A stretch of 64,000 nt of DNA, taken from positions 682,001 to 746,000 of the forward strand of contig NZ_CP011994.1 in assembly GCF_001632845.1 (NCBI RefSeq), read 5' to 3'. This document shows, piece after piece, positions 48,963 to 60,871 of the stretch. Numbering within the stretch: position 1 is the first letter of the stretch; every line of letters begins with the position of its first letter. Source of the DNA: Ectothiorhodospira sp. BSL-9 (lineage in GTDB: Bacteria; Pseudomonadota; Gammaproteobacteria; Ectothiorhodospirales; Ectothiorhodospiraceae). The translations under genes were made by a program, and so were the position numbers. The notes under the pieces are model-generated. The model was not told where the DNA came from. It made no database searches and worked only from the letters and a program-made list of their open reading frames with translations.

Positions 48963-49223
48963 CTAGATCTCCGTTCGCACCTCCTCTTCGCTCACCTGGG
49001 AGGGGCCGGCATGCTCCCGTGCCACCACTTCATCCAGCACTTCGGGGCCCACCAGTCCTTCGGCGATCTCGCGCAGGGCCAGCACGGTGGGCTTGTCGTT
49101 TTCCCAGTCCAGATGGGCATGGGCACCGCCGGCCAGTTGCCGGGCGCGCTTGGCAGCGACCAGCACCAGGTGGAAGCGGTTGTCCATATTGTCCAGGCAA
49201 TCTTCAACGGTAACGCGGGCCAT
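48963..49223 (-). CDS. rpoZ: RNA polymerase omega subunit
   Basis: 86 residues. [20 protein letters not shown] and [11 protein letters not shown] are the omega signature. It helps assemble beta-prime and forms part of a ppGpp site in proteobacteria. It lies between gmk and spoT. Confidence 0.96.
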   Translation of the reverse strand: MARVTVEDCLDNMDNRFHLVLVAAKRARQLAGGAHAHLDWENDKPTVLALREIAEGLVGPEVLDEVVAREHAGPSQVSEEEVRTEI

Positions 49224-49265
49224 GGTCGGCTCAACTCCTGATTCTTTCGGAAAAAACGGTTAATA

Positions 49266-49937
<672 letters not shown>

Positions 49938-49976
49938 TTAACCCAATGAACGGCCTGAGTGCAGGCGCCAGGCGCC

Positions 49977-51023
49977 TCAGTCCATCAGATCCACCTCGAT
50001 GCCCTGTTCGTACAGGGACTGGGCGCGGCCATCCAGATAGCGCTGCAGTTCCGGTTCCTCCCGATAGGCGCCGGTGGCCACGTAGGCCATCACCGACTGC
50101 ACATGGAAGCTGCGCAGATACCCCTCCGTGCGGATCACCTCGCCATCCTCGGCCGTGTAGAGGGCCATGGTGGGGGTGTAGAGCACGCCGGCCTCACGGG
50201 CCCATTCCCGGGCCGTGGTGCTCACACCATCGGGGGTGACCAGCGGGGTGTCGGACCAGATGTCCACCTGGGCCACCTGGAAGCGCTCCAGCTGGGCCTG
50301 AGTCTCCTCACGCTCCAGGATATCCCCATGCAATTCATCACAGGCAGAGCATTGGGCCTGTTCAAAGAAGACCACCAGGGGCTTGTCACCTTCCTCGAGG
50401 GCCGCCGCCAGATCCATGGGGGGCTGCATCCAGTCCTGGCGCACATGCAGTTCTCCCGAAGCGGGTTCACCGCCGGCCTGCTCGAAATACTCGGGGAAGC
50501 TCATCTCATTCTCGAGGCCCTCGCCGATGTAGGACAGGGCGGCACGGAAACGATGCGGCTCGTAATAGCCATTGAGACGTGCCACGGTCTCGAAGTCTTC
50601 ATTGAACATGAGCAGGGTGGGGGTGAACTGCACGCCCAGATCTCGGGCAAAGTCCCGCTCCGTGGTGTCACGGCCCTCCATGTCGGTGACCTCTCGGGCC
50701 CCCCACATGTTGATGGCGATGACGTGGAAGTATTCCTGGGTCTTTTCGGCGATGTCCCGCTGACCGAAATTATCGCGGATCAGCTTCTCGCAGTAGGGGC
50801 AACCGTCCTGGTAGAAATACAGCATCAGCCGCTTGCCCTCAGCGGCGGCCTCCTCCACATCCTCGCGGATATCCAGGAAGGACTCATGGAACCAGGGGGG
50901 CGGCTCCACCCACCCGGGATTGACCATGCCGGGCGCCAGCCGGGGGCCGTCTTGCGCGACCCCCGCAGCGGGCAGGCACATCAGGGCGATCAAACTCACC
51001 CAGCGATAGAGTTTTATTGTCAT
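49977..51023 (-). CDS. Periplasmic protein with two thioredoxin-like domains
   Basis: 348 residues with a signal peptide (LYRWVSLIALMCLPAAGVAQ). Domain 1 (about 60-180) has YFYQDGCPYCEKLI, a CPYC site. Domain 2 (about 190-320) has VFFEQAQCSACDELH, a CSAC site. Both have the QFTPTLLMF / LYTPTMALY cis-Pro region. The first resembles SoxW/thioredoxin_2-like proteins. It may move electrons to periplasmic thiols, for instance in sulfur oxidation or cytochrome maturation; that role is inference. Confidence 0.8.
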   Translation of the reverse strand: MTIKLYRWVSLIALMCLPAAGVAQDGPRLAPGMVNPGWVEPPPWFHESFLDIREDVEEAAAEGKRLMLYFYQDGCPYCEKLIRDNFGQRDIAEKTQEYFHVIAINMWGAREVTDMEGRDTTERDFARDLGVQFTPTLLMFNEDFETVARLNGYYEPHRFRAALSYIGEGLENEMSFPEYFEQAGGEPASGELHVRQDWMQPPMDLAAALEEGDKPLVVFFEQAQCSACDELHGDILEREETQAQLERFQVAQVDIWSDTPLVTPDGVSTTAREWAREAGVLYTPTMALYTAEDGEVIRTEGYLRSFHVQSVMAYVATGAYREEPELQRYLDGRAQSLYEQGIEVDLMD

Positions 51024-51099
51024 GTTGCCTCCTTTGGCTCAGGCCACCGGCCTTGAATGAACGTAGACCAAGGGCGCGAGGCGGGCAACTTGATAAAAC

Positions 51100-52158
51100 T
51101 CAATCCGAACCGCCGTCACCCTCCGACGCTGCATCACCGCTACGCTCACCCATGCCGGTCTGCAGCGCGTTGTAGCGCGCCCAGGCATGGAACCCGCGGG
51201 CATTGGCGGTAATGGGCTCTTCCACGGTTCGGGCATGGGGGATCCGCTCGCGCAGATAGCGGGACATCACCTGACCACCGCCGCCCGTGATGAGCACAAA
51301 GGGATAGTCATCCACCTGCCACAGGGAGTTGATCTCCACCAGCAACTTGGTGGCCAGATCCTGGAACACCTGATCCCGCAGGCCACTGATATCCACCTTG
51401 CGCCCGGAGACATTCAGCTCGCCGTCGATGATGGCCTCGTCCAGGGTGTAGGTCTCACGCTCCAGGCCGTACCTGGCATTGAGCAGCTCGGCGATTTCGT
51501 CGTATCCGTGGGAGATGCCGATGGGCACCGTGCGGCTGAAGGCCGGGGCGTATTCGCCGTCCACGATGGTGGCGAAATCGCTGGTGCGAAAGCCCACGTC
51601 GATGATGCCCACCCGGCCATCCAGCATGGGGCTGTCCTCGCGCAGGTTGCCCCTTTCATCCAGCACCATGGACCAGAAGGTGCCCACTGGCTGAGGCACC
51701 ACGTCGATGCGGTCCAGGCGCACGCTGTAGGCATGACGCTGACTGCCGATGCGGCGGATGACCTCGTGATCCCCCTGCAGGCGTCGCACCAGGTCGTCGG
51801 CCATGTGCATGCGCCCCGGCGGCAGGCCGGTGACCACGAAAAAGCTGTTGAGGCTCTCCTTGCAGTACAGGGCCAGCGTGCCCAGACAGAGGATGAGGAT
51901 GTCATCCCCCTCGGCGCGGGTGGAGGACAGCCCCCGGTAGGCGATGCGGGAATGGCGGATGGCCAGATCTCCCAGGAAATACTCCCGCCCCCCAACCGAG
52001 ACGCGCAGGTCCTCCGTCGGCGGCGGGCGCCTGAAGCCCAGGGACATGGGGGCGTGGGTCCCTGCCTCGCCCACCACGCTGGGGAAGACGTAACCGTTCT
52101 GCCCATCCTCCGCCTTGATGTAGCCGTAGCCCATGTCCAGCCCGATACAGCGATCCAT
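51100..52158 (-). CDS. ParM/StbA-like actin homologue, chromosomal
   Basis: 352 residues with the actin-type ATPase motifs: phosphate 1 CIGLDMGYGYIKAED, phosphate 2 VGIIDVGFRTSDFATI and adenosine FVLITGGGGQVMSRYL. The layout fits the ParM/Alp/Ta0583-like group rather than MreB or DnaK. Plasmid ParM moves DNA apart with ParR and parC; neither a ParR-like gene nor clear iterons are seen here. The protein may form filaments for another purpose. Its neighbours (thioredoxin protein, fbp) give no clue. Confidence 0.85.
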   Translation of the reverse strand: MDRCIGLDMGYGYIKAEDGQNGYVFPSVVGEAGTHAPMSLGFRRPPPTEDLRVSVGGREYFLGDLAIRHSRIAYRGLSSTRAEGDDILILCLGTLALYCKESLNSFFVVTGLPPGRMHMADDLVRRLQGDHEVIRRIGSQRHAYSVRLDRIDVVPQPVGTFWSMVLDERGNLREDSPMLDGRVGIIDVGFRTSDFATIVDGEYAPAFSRTVPIGISHGYDEIAELLNARYGLERETYTLDEAIIDGELNVSGRKVDISGLRDQVFQDLATKLLVEINSLWQVDDYPFVLITGGGGQVMSRYLRERIPHARTVEEPITANARGFHAWARYNALQTGMGERSGDAASEGDGGSD

Positions 52159-52321
52159 AAATGTCGTCCCCTCTTGGATGGAGGTCAGTGGGTGGGTGGT
52201 TCAGTGATGACGTGGGTGTATTACAGACCCTTCAGCCCCGGTTTGGCAAACACATCATTCGCAAAACGCACAAGACCCGGCAGTGCCGGGCCTTGTGGGA
52301 TGAAGTGACCCGTGGGTCACC

Positions 52322-53332
52322 CTACTCCCGGTGGTAACCGGTGACCCGGTCCACCTCGTTGCGGGACCCCAGGATCACCGGCACGCGCTGATGGATCTCA
52401 TTGGGGCTCAAGGTCATCATGCGCTCCCGACCGGTGGTGCAGGCGCCGCCGGCCTGCTCGATGAGAAAGGCCATGGGGTTGGCCTCATACATCAGGCGCA
52501 GCTTGCCGCCCTGCCCCTTGGCCTGGATCTTGGAATCCAGGGGATACATGAACACCCCGCCACGGGTCAGGATGCGATGCACCTCGGCCACCATGGAGGC
52601 GATCCAGCGCATGTTGAAGTCCTTGTCCCGGGCGCCGTCCCTGCCCTCCAGGCATTCGCCGATGTAACGCTTCACCGGCTGTTCCCAGAAGCGCATATTG
52701 GAAGCATTGATGGCGAATTCCTGGGTATCTTCCGGGATCTGCACATTGGAGTGGGTGAGCAGGAACTCACCGAAATCACGGTCCAGAGTGAACATGTTGG
52801 TGCCGGTGCCGGTGGTCAGCACCATCATGGTGGAGGGCCCGTACACACAGTAGCCGGCGGCTACCTGCTCCGTACCGGGCTTGAGGAAATCTTCCTTGCT
52901 GGGGTTACGCACGCCGGGCGGCGCCTTGAGGATGGAGAAGATGGTGCCCACCGAGACGTTCACATCGATATTGGAGGAGCCGTCCAGGGGGTCGAACAGC
53001 ACCAGATACTTGCCCCGGGGCGCATCTTCCGGCAGATGATAGACGTCGTCCATCTCTTCGGAGGCCAGGGCGGCCACGTGGCCGTTGTGGGCCAGGGCCT
53101 CGATGAAGATCTCGTTGGTGATCACGTCCAGCTTCTTTTGCTCCTCCCCCTGCACGTTCTGGGTGCTGGCGGTGCCCAGCACACCCACCAGATCACCCTT
53201 GTTGACCAGGTCGGAGATCTTCTTGCACGCCACGGAGATGTCGTTGAGCAGGCCGGTGAACTCCCCGGTGGCCCCCTCGAACTTGCGCTGGGTTTCGATG
53301 ATGAAGTTGGTGAGAGTGGTACCGATATGCAT
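52322..53332 (-). CDS. fbp: Fructose-1,6-bisphosphatase class 1
   Basis: 336 residues. Metal and substrate motifs: [33 protein letters not shown] (DPLDGSSN), and the C-terminal GGVFMYP / [18 protein letters not shown]. It makes fructose 6-phosphate for gluconeogenesis and, in autotrophs, the Calvin cycle. The stop lies beside a perfect GTGACCC-GTGGGTCAC-type palindrome (52305-52320). Confidence 0.97.
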   Translation of the reverse strand: MHIGTTLTNFIIETQRKFEGATGEFTGLLNDISVACKKISDLVNKGDLVGVLGTASTQNVQGEEQKKLDVITNEIFIEALAHNGHVAALASEEMDDVYHLPEDAPRGKYLVLFDPLDGSSNIDVNVSVGTIFSILKAPPGVRNPSKEDFLKPGTEQVAAGYCVYGPSTMMVLTTGTGTNMFTLDRDFGEFLLTHSNVQIPEDTQEFAINASNMRFWEQPVKRYIGECLEGRDGARDKDFNMRWIASMVAEVHRILTRGGVFMYPLDSKIQAKGQGGKLRLMYEANPMAFLIEQAGGACTTGRERMMTLSPNEIHQRVPVILGSRNEVDRVTGYHRE

Positions 53333-53463
53333 GTTGCCGTTTTCCTATGGTGGTGTTGAAAGATCCTGACGCAGCCATCGTTGTTGTGGTTTCGGCCGGA
53401 GTACTCCGGGGGCCACGCATCACTGTTGGCTATACTAACAGAACCTTTTATCACCTCCCATGG

Positions 53464-53491
53464 CGGGAGGGGGGCCAAAGCCCCTCTCCCG
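53464..53491 (-). terminator. C-rich hairpin downstream of the DUF4399-like gene
   Basis: CGGGAGGGG...CCCCTCTCCCG around a short loop, 10 nt beyond the stop at 53502 on the minus strand and between it and fbp. It belongs to the same kind as the hairpins at 14541, 17391 and 61937. Confidence 0.45.
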
Positions 53492-53501
53492 GGGAAAGCA
53501 C

Positions 53502-53942
53502 CTACTCCACCGTAATCGTGATCTGCTCGGACACCACCGGCGGATCAAAGCTGGCGTGCCGGTAGTCCATGAACAGCAACTGCAGGGTATGCGTGCCGGA
53601 CTCCAGTTCCAGCTCCGCCTCCGTCTGGCCACCACCGAAGTGCACCGTCTGATCGGTGAAGGGCAGCGGCGCATCCAGGTTCACATCATCCAGATCCTTG
53701 TTCACCAGCAGGTGATGATGACCCGTATCAGGGCGATCCACCCCGGCTGGAGCAACCCCCGCCCCCTTGAGCCCCATGCGCACCGTCACCGGCGAACTCA
53801 CGGTCTCCCCATCCGTTGGTGTGATGAAATAAACCTCTACCCCTTCTGGCGGCGCCGGGCGATTGAGATCCGCCTGGACAACCCCCAGGGGCAACAATGC
53901 GGCGACAGCCAAAGTGACCACTGCGCGGGACATCACGCTCAT
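53502..53942 (-). CDS. DUF4399-like exported protein
   Basis: 146 residues with a signal peptide (VVTLAVAALLPLGVVQA). The mature part contains VYFITPTDGETVSSPVTVRM, GHHHLLVNKDL and GTHTLQLLFMDYRHASFDPP, the pattern of DUF4399 proteins. The His cluster GHHH could bind metal. Function unknown. Confidence 0.8.
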   Translation of the reverse strand: MSVMSRAVVTLAVAALLPLGVVQADLNRPAPPEGVEVYFITPTDGETVSSPVTVRMGLKGAGVAPAGVDRPDTGHHHLLVNKDLDDVNLDAPLPFTDQTVHFGGGQTEAELELESGTHTLQLLFMDYRHASFDPPVVSEQITITVE

Positions 53943-54156
53943 AACACGCCTCCTTCCAGTTATTCTGTTCGTTTGCCTGTTCCTGCTTGTTGACTATAGC
54001 ACTGCGGATTAATTGGCGCAGATGGCCGCTTTGCAAATGCCGCACCGCTTGATCGGCATGGCCAAACTCCAGATACTCACAGGCACATCTTCAGGATTCT
54101 GCCGTTCCCTATGGGAAATGGCAGCCGCACATCCACACGACCGGGAGTCATCCATC

Positions 54157-55185
54157 ATGTCCAGCACAATTTCCCTTGAGCCGCATCCCGCGGCCGCTCT
54201 ACCCACCCATCCAACGATCCAGCTGGCCGAGGCCGCCACCGATGGCGCCGCAGACAAGGCCGAGGCATCCGCACACACCCTGCCCTCAGCCCTCACCGGC
54301 GAGCGTCGCACGCTGCAAAGCAAGGCGGGCAGTCTGTGCTATTACCACGCAGCCCCTAAAAGCGAGGAGCAGCGTACCGACGTCCCCCTGCTGCTGATTC
54401 ACAGCGTGAACGCCGCTGGCTCCGCCTATGAGGTCAAGCCGCTTTACGATCACTACGCCAAATGGCGTCCGGTGTATGCCCTGGAACTGCCCGGCTTTGG
54501 TGGCTCGGATCGCAGTGACCGTGCCTATACGCCCCGCCTGATGACGGACGCCGTTCATGCCATGGTGGAGGAAATCAAACGCCTGCACGGCGAGGGCCAG
54601 GTGGACGCCGTTGCCCTCTCCCTGGGCTCGGAGTTCCTGGCCCGCGCCGCCCATGAGTCTCCCGACGCCTTCCGCAGCATCGGCCTGGTGAGCCCCACCG
54701 GCTTCAAGGGCACCGGTCGCCTGGATGGTCCGGCGGAGAGCACCCGGGGCATGCCCTGGCTGCACACCTTCTTCGTGCGTGCCCCCTGGAGCCAGGGGCT
54801 GTTCAATGCCCTCACCAAGCGCAGCGTGATCCGCTACTTCCTCAACAAGGCCTGGGGCTCCAAGGACATCGACCTGGGCCTGCTGGAATACAGCGTGGCC
54901 ACCACCCGCCAGCCGGGCGCCAAGAATGCTCCCTACCACTTCCTGGCCGGCAACCTCTTCAGCGCCGACATCACCACCATCTACGAGTCCCTGAAGCTGC
55001 CGGTGTTCATGGTGCATGGTGAGCGGGGCGACTTCGTGGACTTCAAGGGTAAGGCAGTGGTGGCCAAGCGCCCCAACTGGCTCATCTACGAGATGCCCAC
55101 CGGTGCCCTGCCCTATTTTGAAATGCCCGAGTCCTTCGTGGCCGAATACGAGGCCTTTTTGCAGAACCAGGTGATGAAGGCGTAA
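54157..55185 (+). CDS. Alpha/beta hydrolase
   Basis: 342 residues from the ATG at 54157 (open frame extends upstream without similarity). The oxyanion region is LLIHSVNAAGSAYEV, the nucleophile Ser lies in VALSLGSEFLAR, an acid in VHGERGDFVDF. The catalytic His is not obvious. The N-terminal 60 residues are a Thr/Ala-rich extension. It is 15 nt from sohB and probably in the same operon, perhaps acting at the membrane. Confidence 0.82.
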   Translation: MSSTISLEPHPAAALPTHPTIQLAEAATDGAADKAEASAHTLPSALTGERRTLQSKAGSLCYYHAAPKSEEQRTDVPLLLIHSVNAAGSAYEVKPLYDHYAKWRPVYALELPGFGGSDRSDRAYTPRLMTDAVHAMVEEIKRLHGEGQVDAVALSLGSEFLARAAHESPDAFRSIGLVSPTGFKGTGRLDGPAESTRGMPWLHTFFVRAPWSQGLFNALTKRSVIRYFLNKAWGSKDIDLGLLEYSVATTRQPGAKNAPYHFLAGNLFSADITTIYESLKLPVFMVHGERGDFVDFKGKAVVAKRPNWLIYEMPTGALPYFEMPESFVAEYEAFLQNQVMKA

Positions 55186-55200
55186 GGCGGATTCCCTCTG

Positions 55201-56211
55201 ATGGAATTCATCTACGATTTCGCCATCTTCCTGGCCAAGGCGCTCACCATCGTGGTGGCCATCCTGGTGGTGCTGGGCAGTCTTGCCAGCACCGCCGCCA
55301 GCGCCCGGGATCGCGGCCAGGACCACCTCAATGTGCGTCGTCTCAACGACCGCTACCGCCACATGGAGAACACCTTGAAAAGCCGTTTCGCCGCACCCAA
55401 GGGGTGGGCGGCGCGGCTCAAACGCCTGCGCGGTGGCAAAAAGGCCGAGACCGGGCTGGATCCGTCCCCGGACCCGGATCGAGCCCGGGTGTTCGTGCTG
55501 AAGTTTCACGGCGACATCCGGGCCTCCCACGTGGAGAGCCTGCGCGAGGAGGTGTCCACGGTGCTCACCCAGGCCCGGGAGGGTCTGGATCACGTGGTGG
55601 TCTGCGTGGAAAGCGGCGGTGGCATGGTGCCCCATTACGGCCTGGCGGCCTCGCAGCTGGTGCGTCTGCGTGATGCGGGCCTCAAGATCACGGTCTGCGT
55701 GGACCGGGTGGCGGCCAGCGGCGGCTACCTGATGGCCGCCGTGGCCCACCGCATCATCGCGGCGCCCTTTGCCATCGTCGGCTCCATCGGTGTGGTGGCG
55801 CAACTGCCCAACTTCCACCGCTGGCTCAAACGCCGCAACGTGGATATCGAGCTGCTCACCGCCGGCGAATACAAGCGCACCCTCACCGTCCTGGGCCGTA
55901 ACACCGCCGAGGGCCGGGCCAAGTTCCAGGAAGACCTGGAAGAAACCCACACCCTGTTCAAGACCTTCCTGTCCCGCTATCGCCCCGCTCTGAACATGGA
56001 TCAGGTGGGCACCGGGGAGCACTGGTACGGCGAACAGGCCCGCCCCCTGGGCCTGGTGGACGAACTGGGCACCAGCGACGATGTGCTGATGAAGCTGGCC
56101 CGGGAGCATGATCTCTACGAGATTACCTACAAGCGCCGCCAGAGCCTGGGCAAGCGCATGGGCACCGCGATGGAGAGCATCACCGACCGTTTACTGGGTG
56201 GGCGGGGATAA
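55201..56211 (+). CDS. sohB: SohB, S49-family periplasmic protease
   Basis: 336 residues. An N-terminal membrane helix (FAIFLAKALTIVVAILVVLG) is followed by the SppA/SohB domain, with catalytic Ser in VDRVAASGGYLMA and catalytic Lys in LLTAGEYKRTLTVLGRN. Full length and dyad support an active membrane-bound protease of the inner-membrane quality-control type. Confidence 0.94.
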   Translation: MEFIYDFAIFLAKALTIVVAILVVLGSLASTAASARDRGQDHLNVRRLNDRYRHMENTLKSRFAAPKGWAARLKRLRGGKKAETGLDPSPDPDRARVFVLKFHGDIRASHVESLREEVSTVLTQAREGLDHVVVCVESGGGMVPHYGLAASQLVRLRDAGLKITVCVDRVAASGGYLMAAVAHRIIAAPFAIVGSIGVVAQLPNFHRWLKRRNVDIELLTAGEYKRTLTVLGRNTAEGRAKFQEDLEETHTLFKTFLSRYRPALNMDQVGTGEHWYGEQARPLGLVDELGTSDDVLMKLAREHDLYEITYKRRQSLGKRMGTAMESITDRLLGGRG

Positions 56212-56237
56212 CAAAAACGAAGCCCGGATATCGACCA

Positions 56238-56350
56238 GTCTCCCTGGTGTCGGGGGCCGGTGCGCGGGTTTCAGCCGCAGGAAGCGGCTGCAAAGCCTAC
56301 ATGGATGTATTCACGGCGTCCCGCGCACCGGCCCCCGACACCAGGGAGAC
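56238..56350. repeat. Hairpin element A: 51-nt core in perfect 31-bp inverted arms
   Basis: Left arm 56238-56268 and right arm 56320-56350 are perfect reverse complements (31/31). The core at 56269-56319 (starts TTTCAGCCGCAGGAAGCGGC, ends GTATTCACGGCGT) matches element B at 60762-60812 in inverse orientation at 49 of 51 positions. The arms of A and B are unrelated in sequence. The core itself contains a smaller GCCGCAGGAAGCGGC hairpin. Confidence 0.9.
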
Positions 56351-56404
56351 GCCCCCGGACTCTGAACCCAGGCACCCTGGCATTTGTGCAACAAGGAAGC
56401 AGGC

Positions 56405-56445
56405 CAAAAAAAACGCCACGAAGGGCAACCCTCATGGCGTTTTTC
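56405..56445 (-). terminator. Terminator of tRNA-Pro
   Basis: AAAAACGCCA...TGGCGTTTTT encloses a small GGG/CCC stem and has A- and T-runs on both sides, so it can end transcription of the tRNA on the minus strand. Confidence 0.75.
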
Positions 56446-56449
56446 CATC

Positions 56450-56526
56450 TGGTCGGAGTGAAAGGATTCGAACCTTCGACCCCCGCCTCCCGAAGGCGGT
56501 GCTCTACCAGGCTGAGCTACACTCCG
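56450..56526 (-). tRNA. proK: tRNA-Pro (CGG)
   Basis: 77 nt with encoded CCA. The minus strand begins CGGAGTGTAGCTCAGCCTGG; the anticodon loop TTCGGGA lies between CCGCC and GGCGG, giving anticodon CGG. The T arm carries GGTTCGAATCC. The acceptor stem CGGAGTG/CACTCCG pairs fully. Confidence 0.97.
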
Positions 56527-56624
56527 ATTGACTGTGGAACTGGCCGTCCCGACAGGGTGCGTATTGTGCTACGAAGCATCGTGAAAGTCCAACACCGCAG
56601 AGCCCCGTCCATCACCCACCGTAC

Positions 56625-57593
56625 TCAATACCCCCGACCCACGGAAAACCGCGCCAGGGACGCCATGGCATCCCGGTAAGGGCTCTCCGGCAGGACGGAC
56701 AGGGCCTCAATGGCATTATCCGCCTCCTGCTCCGCCATGCGACGGGTGTACTCGATGGAATCCGTGGCCTGGATGGCGGCCAGCACCCGCTCGGCATAAT
56801 CACGCCCGCCCTTCTCGATGGCCTCACGCACCAGGGCCGCATCCGCCTCGCTGCCCACACGCATGGCATGGATCAATGGCAGCGTCGGTTTACCCTCGGC
56901 CAGATCATCACCCATGTTCTTGCCCATCGCATCAAGGTCACCGCTGTAATCCAGCACATCATCAATGAGCTGGAAGGCCGTGCCCAGGTGCATCCCATAA
57001 GCCGCCAGCCCCTGGATCACCGCCTCGGGCTGCTCCGCCAGCACCGGGCCGACCCGCCCGGCGGCATCGAAGAGCTTGGCCGTCTTGGACTGGATCACAT
57101 GCATGTACCGCTCTTCGGTGGTATCCGCGTCATGGCAGTTGAGCAGCTGCATCACCTCGCCCTCGGCCACCGTGCTGGTGGTGTGGGAAACGATCTCCAT
57201 GATGCGCATGTCGCCGATCTCCACCATCATCTCGAAAGAGCGGGAGTAGAGGAAATCGCCCACCAGCACACTGGCCTCGTTGCCGAAGCGCGCGTTCGCG
57301 GTCTCCCGGCCTCGGCGCATTTCCGAGGCATCCACCACGTCGTCGTGCAGCAGGGTGGCCGTGTGGATGAACTCGATGACCGCAGCCAGCTCGATGTGCT
57401 GCTTGCCCTGATAGCCGCAGGCCCCGGAGGACAGCAGCACCAGCATGGGGCGCAGGCGCTTGCCGCCACTGCTGATGATGTAGTGGCCCAGCTGGTTGAT
57501 GAGCACCACAGGGGATTGCAGACGCCGACATATGCAGTCGTCGACCGCCTTCATGTCGTCGGCGATCAGGTCGCGAATCTGGTTAAGGTCCAT
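56625..57593 (-). CDS. ispB: Octaprenyl/polyprenyl diphosphate synthase
   Basis: 322 residues from the ATG at 57593, which aligns with the IspB start (MDLNQIRDLIADDMKAVDD). Aspartate-rich motifs: LLHDDVVDASEMRRG and FQLIDDVLDYSGDLD; also GGKRLRPML. It extends FPP with IPP to make the ubiquinone/menaquinone side chain. A TTGACA-17-TAGCAT promoter lies at 57631-57659 on the minus strand; it would initiate downstream of the upstream in-frame starts, supporting the start chosen. Confidence 0.94.
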   Translation of the reverse strand: MDLNQIRDLIADDMKAVDDCICRRLQSPVVLINQLGHYIISSGGKRLRPMLVLLSSGACGYQGKQHIELAAVIEFIHTATLLHDDVVDASEMRRGRETANARFGNEASVLVGDFLYSRSFEMMVEIGDMRIMEIVSHTTSTVAEGEVMQLLNCHDADTTEERYMHVIQSKTAKLFDAAGRVGPVLAEQPEAVIQGLAAYGMHLGTAFQLIDDVLDYSGDLDAMGKNMGDDLAEGKPTLPLIHAMRVGSEADAALVREAIEKGGRDYAERVLAAIQATDSIEYTRRMAEQEADNAIEALSVLPESPYRDAMASLARFSVGRGY

Positions 57594-57630
57594 GGACGGA
57601 ATTTGATCACTAAGGGAGGGAGCCTCGGGC

Positions 57631-57719
57631 ATGCTAGGAACGGAGTGGTTAAGTGTCAAGGCGTATCCCTGAGTTTGCGTGTGTTTCTATTTGACCACCG
57701 CTTGCGGCGCAGGTAAACT
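57631..57719. promoter_or_regulatory. Divergent promoters for ispB and rplU
   Basis: Minus: TTGACA (57654-57659), 17 nt, TAGCAT (57631-57636). Plus: TTGACC (57691-57696), 17 nt, TAAACT (57714-57719). Both fit sigma-70. Confidence 0.6.
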
Positions 57720-57761
57720 TCCGCGTCTTTGGATTGAAGACCTTTTCGGAGAACATCAAAG

Positions 57762-58073
57762 ATGTACGCGGTTATCGCTACCGGTGGCAAGCAGTACCGG
57801 GTTGCCCAGGGTGAAAAGCTCCGGGTCGAGAAGCTCGACGCGGAGGAAGGCACCTCTGTGGAATTCGACAACGTCCTGCTGGTCGGCAGCGGCGAAGACA
57901 TCAAGGTGGGTGCACCCTACGTGGAAGGCGGCAAAGTGACCGCGACCATCAAGTCCCACGGGCGCGGCGAAAAGGTGGAGATCATCAAGTTCCGCCGTCG
58001 CAAGCACTCCCGCAAGCAGATGGGGCACCGCCAGCACTACACCGAGCTGGAAATCACTTCCATCGCCGGCTGA
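57762..58073 (+). CDS. rplU: 50S ribosomal protein L21
   Basis: 103 residues. [20 protein letters not shown] and the [14 protein letters not shown]-type C-terminus ([20 protein letters not shown]) identify L21. First gene of rplU-rpmA-obgE-proB, 42 nt after the plus-strand promoter. Confidence 0.98.
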   Translation: MYAVIATGGKQYRVAQGEKLRVEKLDAEEGTSVEFDNVLLVGSGEDIKVGAPYVEGGKVTATIKSHGRGEKVEIIKFRRRKHSRKQMGHRQHYTELEITSIAG

Positions 58074-58091
58074 TAGAAGAGGTAACAGCAA

Positions 58092-58349
58092 ATGGCACAT
58101 AAGAAGGCAGGCGGCAGTACTCGTAACGGCCGCGACTCAGAAAGCAAACGTCTTGGTGTGAAGCGCTTCGGCGGCCAGGCCGTGATCGCCGGCAACATCA
58201 TCGTTCGTCAGCGTGGCACCCAGTTCCACCCCGGCCTGAACGTGGGCTGCGGCAAGGATCACACCCTGTTCGCCAAGGCGGACGGCAAGGTGGTATTCGA
58301 GACCAAAGGTCCCAAGGGCCGCAAGTACGTGAGCGTACTCGCCGCCTGA
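58092..58349 (+). CDS. rpmA: 50S ribosomal protein L27
   Basis: 85 residues. [20 protein letters not shown] and [10 protein letters not shown] are characteristic. The N-terminus reaches the peptidyl transferase centre. AGAGGTAAC precedes the start. Confidence 0.98.
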   Translation: MAHKKAGGSTRNGRDSESKRLGVKRFGGQAVIAGNIIVRQRGTQFHPGLNVGCGKDHTLFAKADGKVVFETKGPKGRKYVSVLAA

Positions 58350-58379
58350 TTGCCGGCCACAAGCGGCAGCAAGGACTCC

Positions 58380-58407
58380 AAAGCCCCGGCCTTCCGGGGC
58401 TTTTTTA
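58380..58407 (+). terminator. Terminator after rpmA
   Basis: AAAGCCCCGG-CCTT-CCGGGGCTTTTTT, a classic Rho-independent terminator between rpmA and obgE; it probably lowers expression of the downstream genes. Confidence 0.88.
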
Positions 58408-58474
58408 ATGCCCCTACCTCCCCCGTGGAACCACAGGAGAGGGTGTCGCTTTGCCCCCGGGCGACGTATCCTGA

Positions 58475-60644
<2,170 letters not shown>

Positions 60645-60664
60645 GGTGCGGGGAGCGCAGCCCG

Positions 60665-60746
60665 GCCGGGTGCGGACAGACTGCAGAGGTAGCGGCCCTG
60701 CCGGGTGCGGACAGACTGCAGAGGTAGCGGCCCTGCCGGGTGCCGG
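60665..60746. repeat. 35-bp tandem repeat, two copies plus a part
   Basis: A unit starting GCCGGGTGCGGACAGACTGC occurs at 60665-60699 and 60700-60734 without mismatch; a third start GCCGGGTGC at 60735 runs into the left arm of hairpin element B. No gene spans it. Confidence 0.9.
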
Positions 60747-60837
60747 ATGTCTGTTGGCGGGACGCCGTGAATACATCCATGTAGGCTCTGCAGCCGCTTC
60801 CTGCGGCTGAAGCCCGCCAACAGACATCCGGCACCCG
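60737..60837. repeat. Hairpin element B: 51-nt core in perfect 25-bp inverted arms
   Basis: Left arm 60737-60761 and right arm 60813-60837 are perfect reverse complements (25/25). The core 60762-60812 (starts ACGCCGTGAATACATCCATG) is the inverse of the core of element A with 2 differences in 51. The arm sequence has nothing in common with that of A. It sits between proB and the DsrE-like gene. Confidence 0.9.
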
Positions 60838-60871
60838 ACAGTGCCTTGATGCATTCCAGCCTGGATGCCTG

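Noticed and set aside
54286-56109. A 607-codon minus-strand open frame across the hydrolase and sohB
   Set aside because: Both genes on the plus strand have clear family motifs; the antisense translation is Gly/His/Gln-rich and shows none.
56247-56679. Small proteins encoded by the hairpin elements and the tRNA region
   Set aside because: Frames run through hairpin arms and the tRNA; similar peptides at 60.6 kb arise simply because the 51-nt core is repeated.
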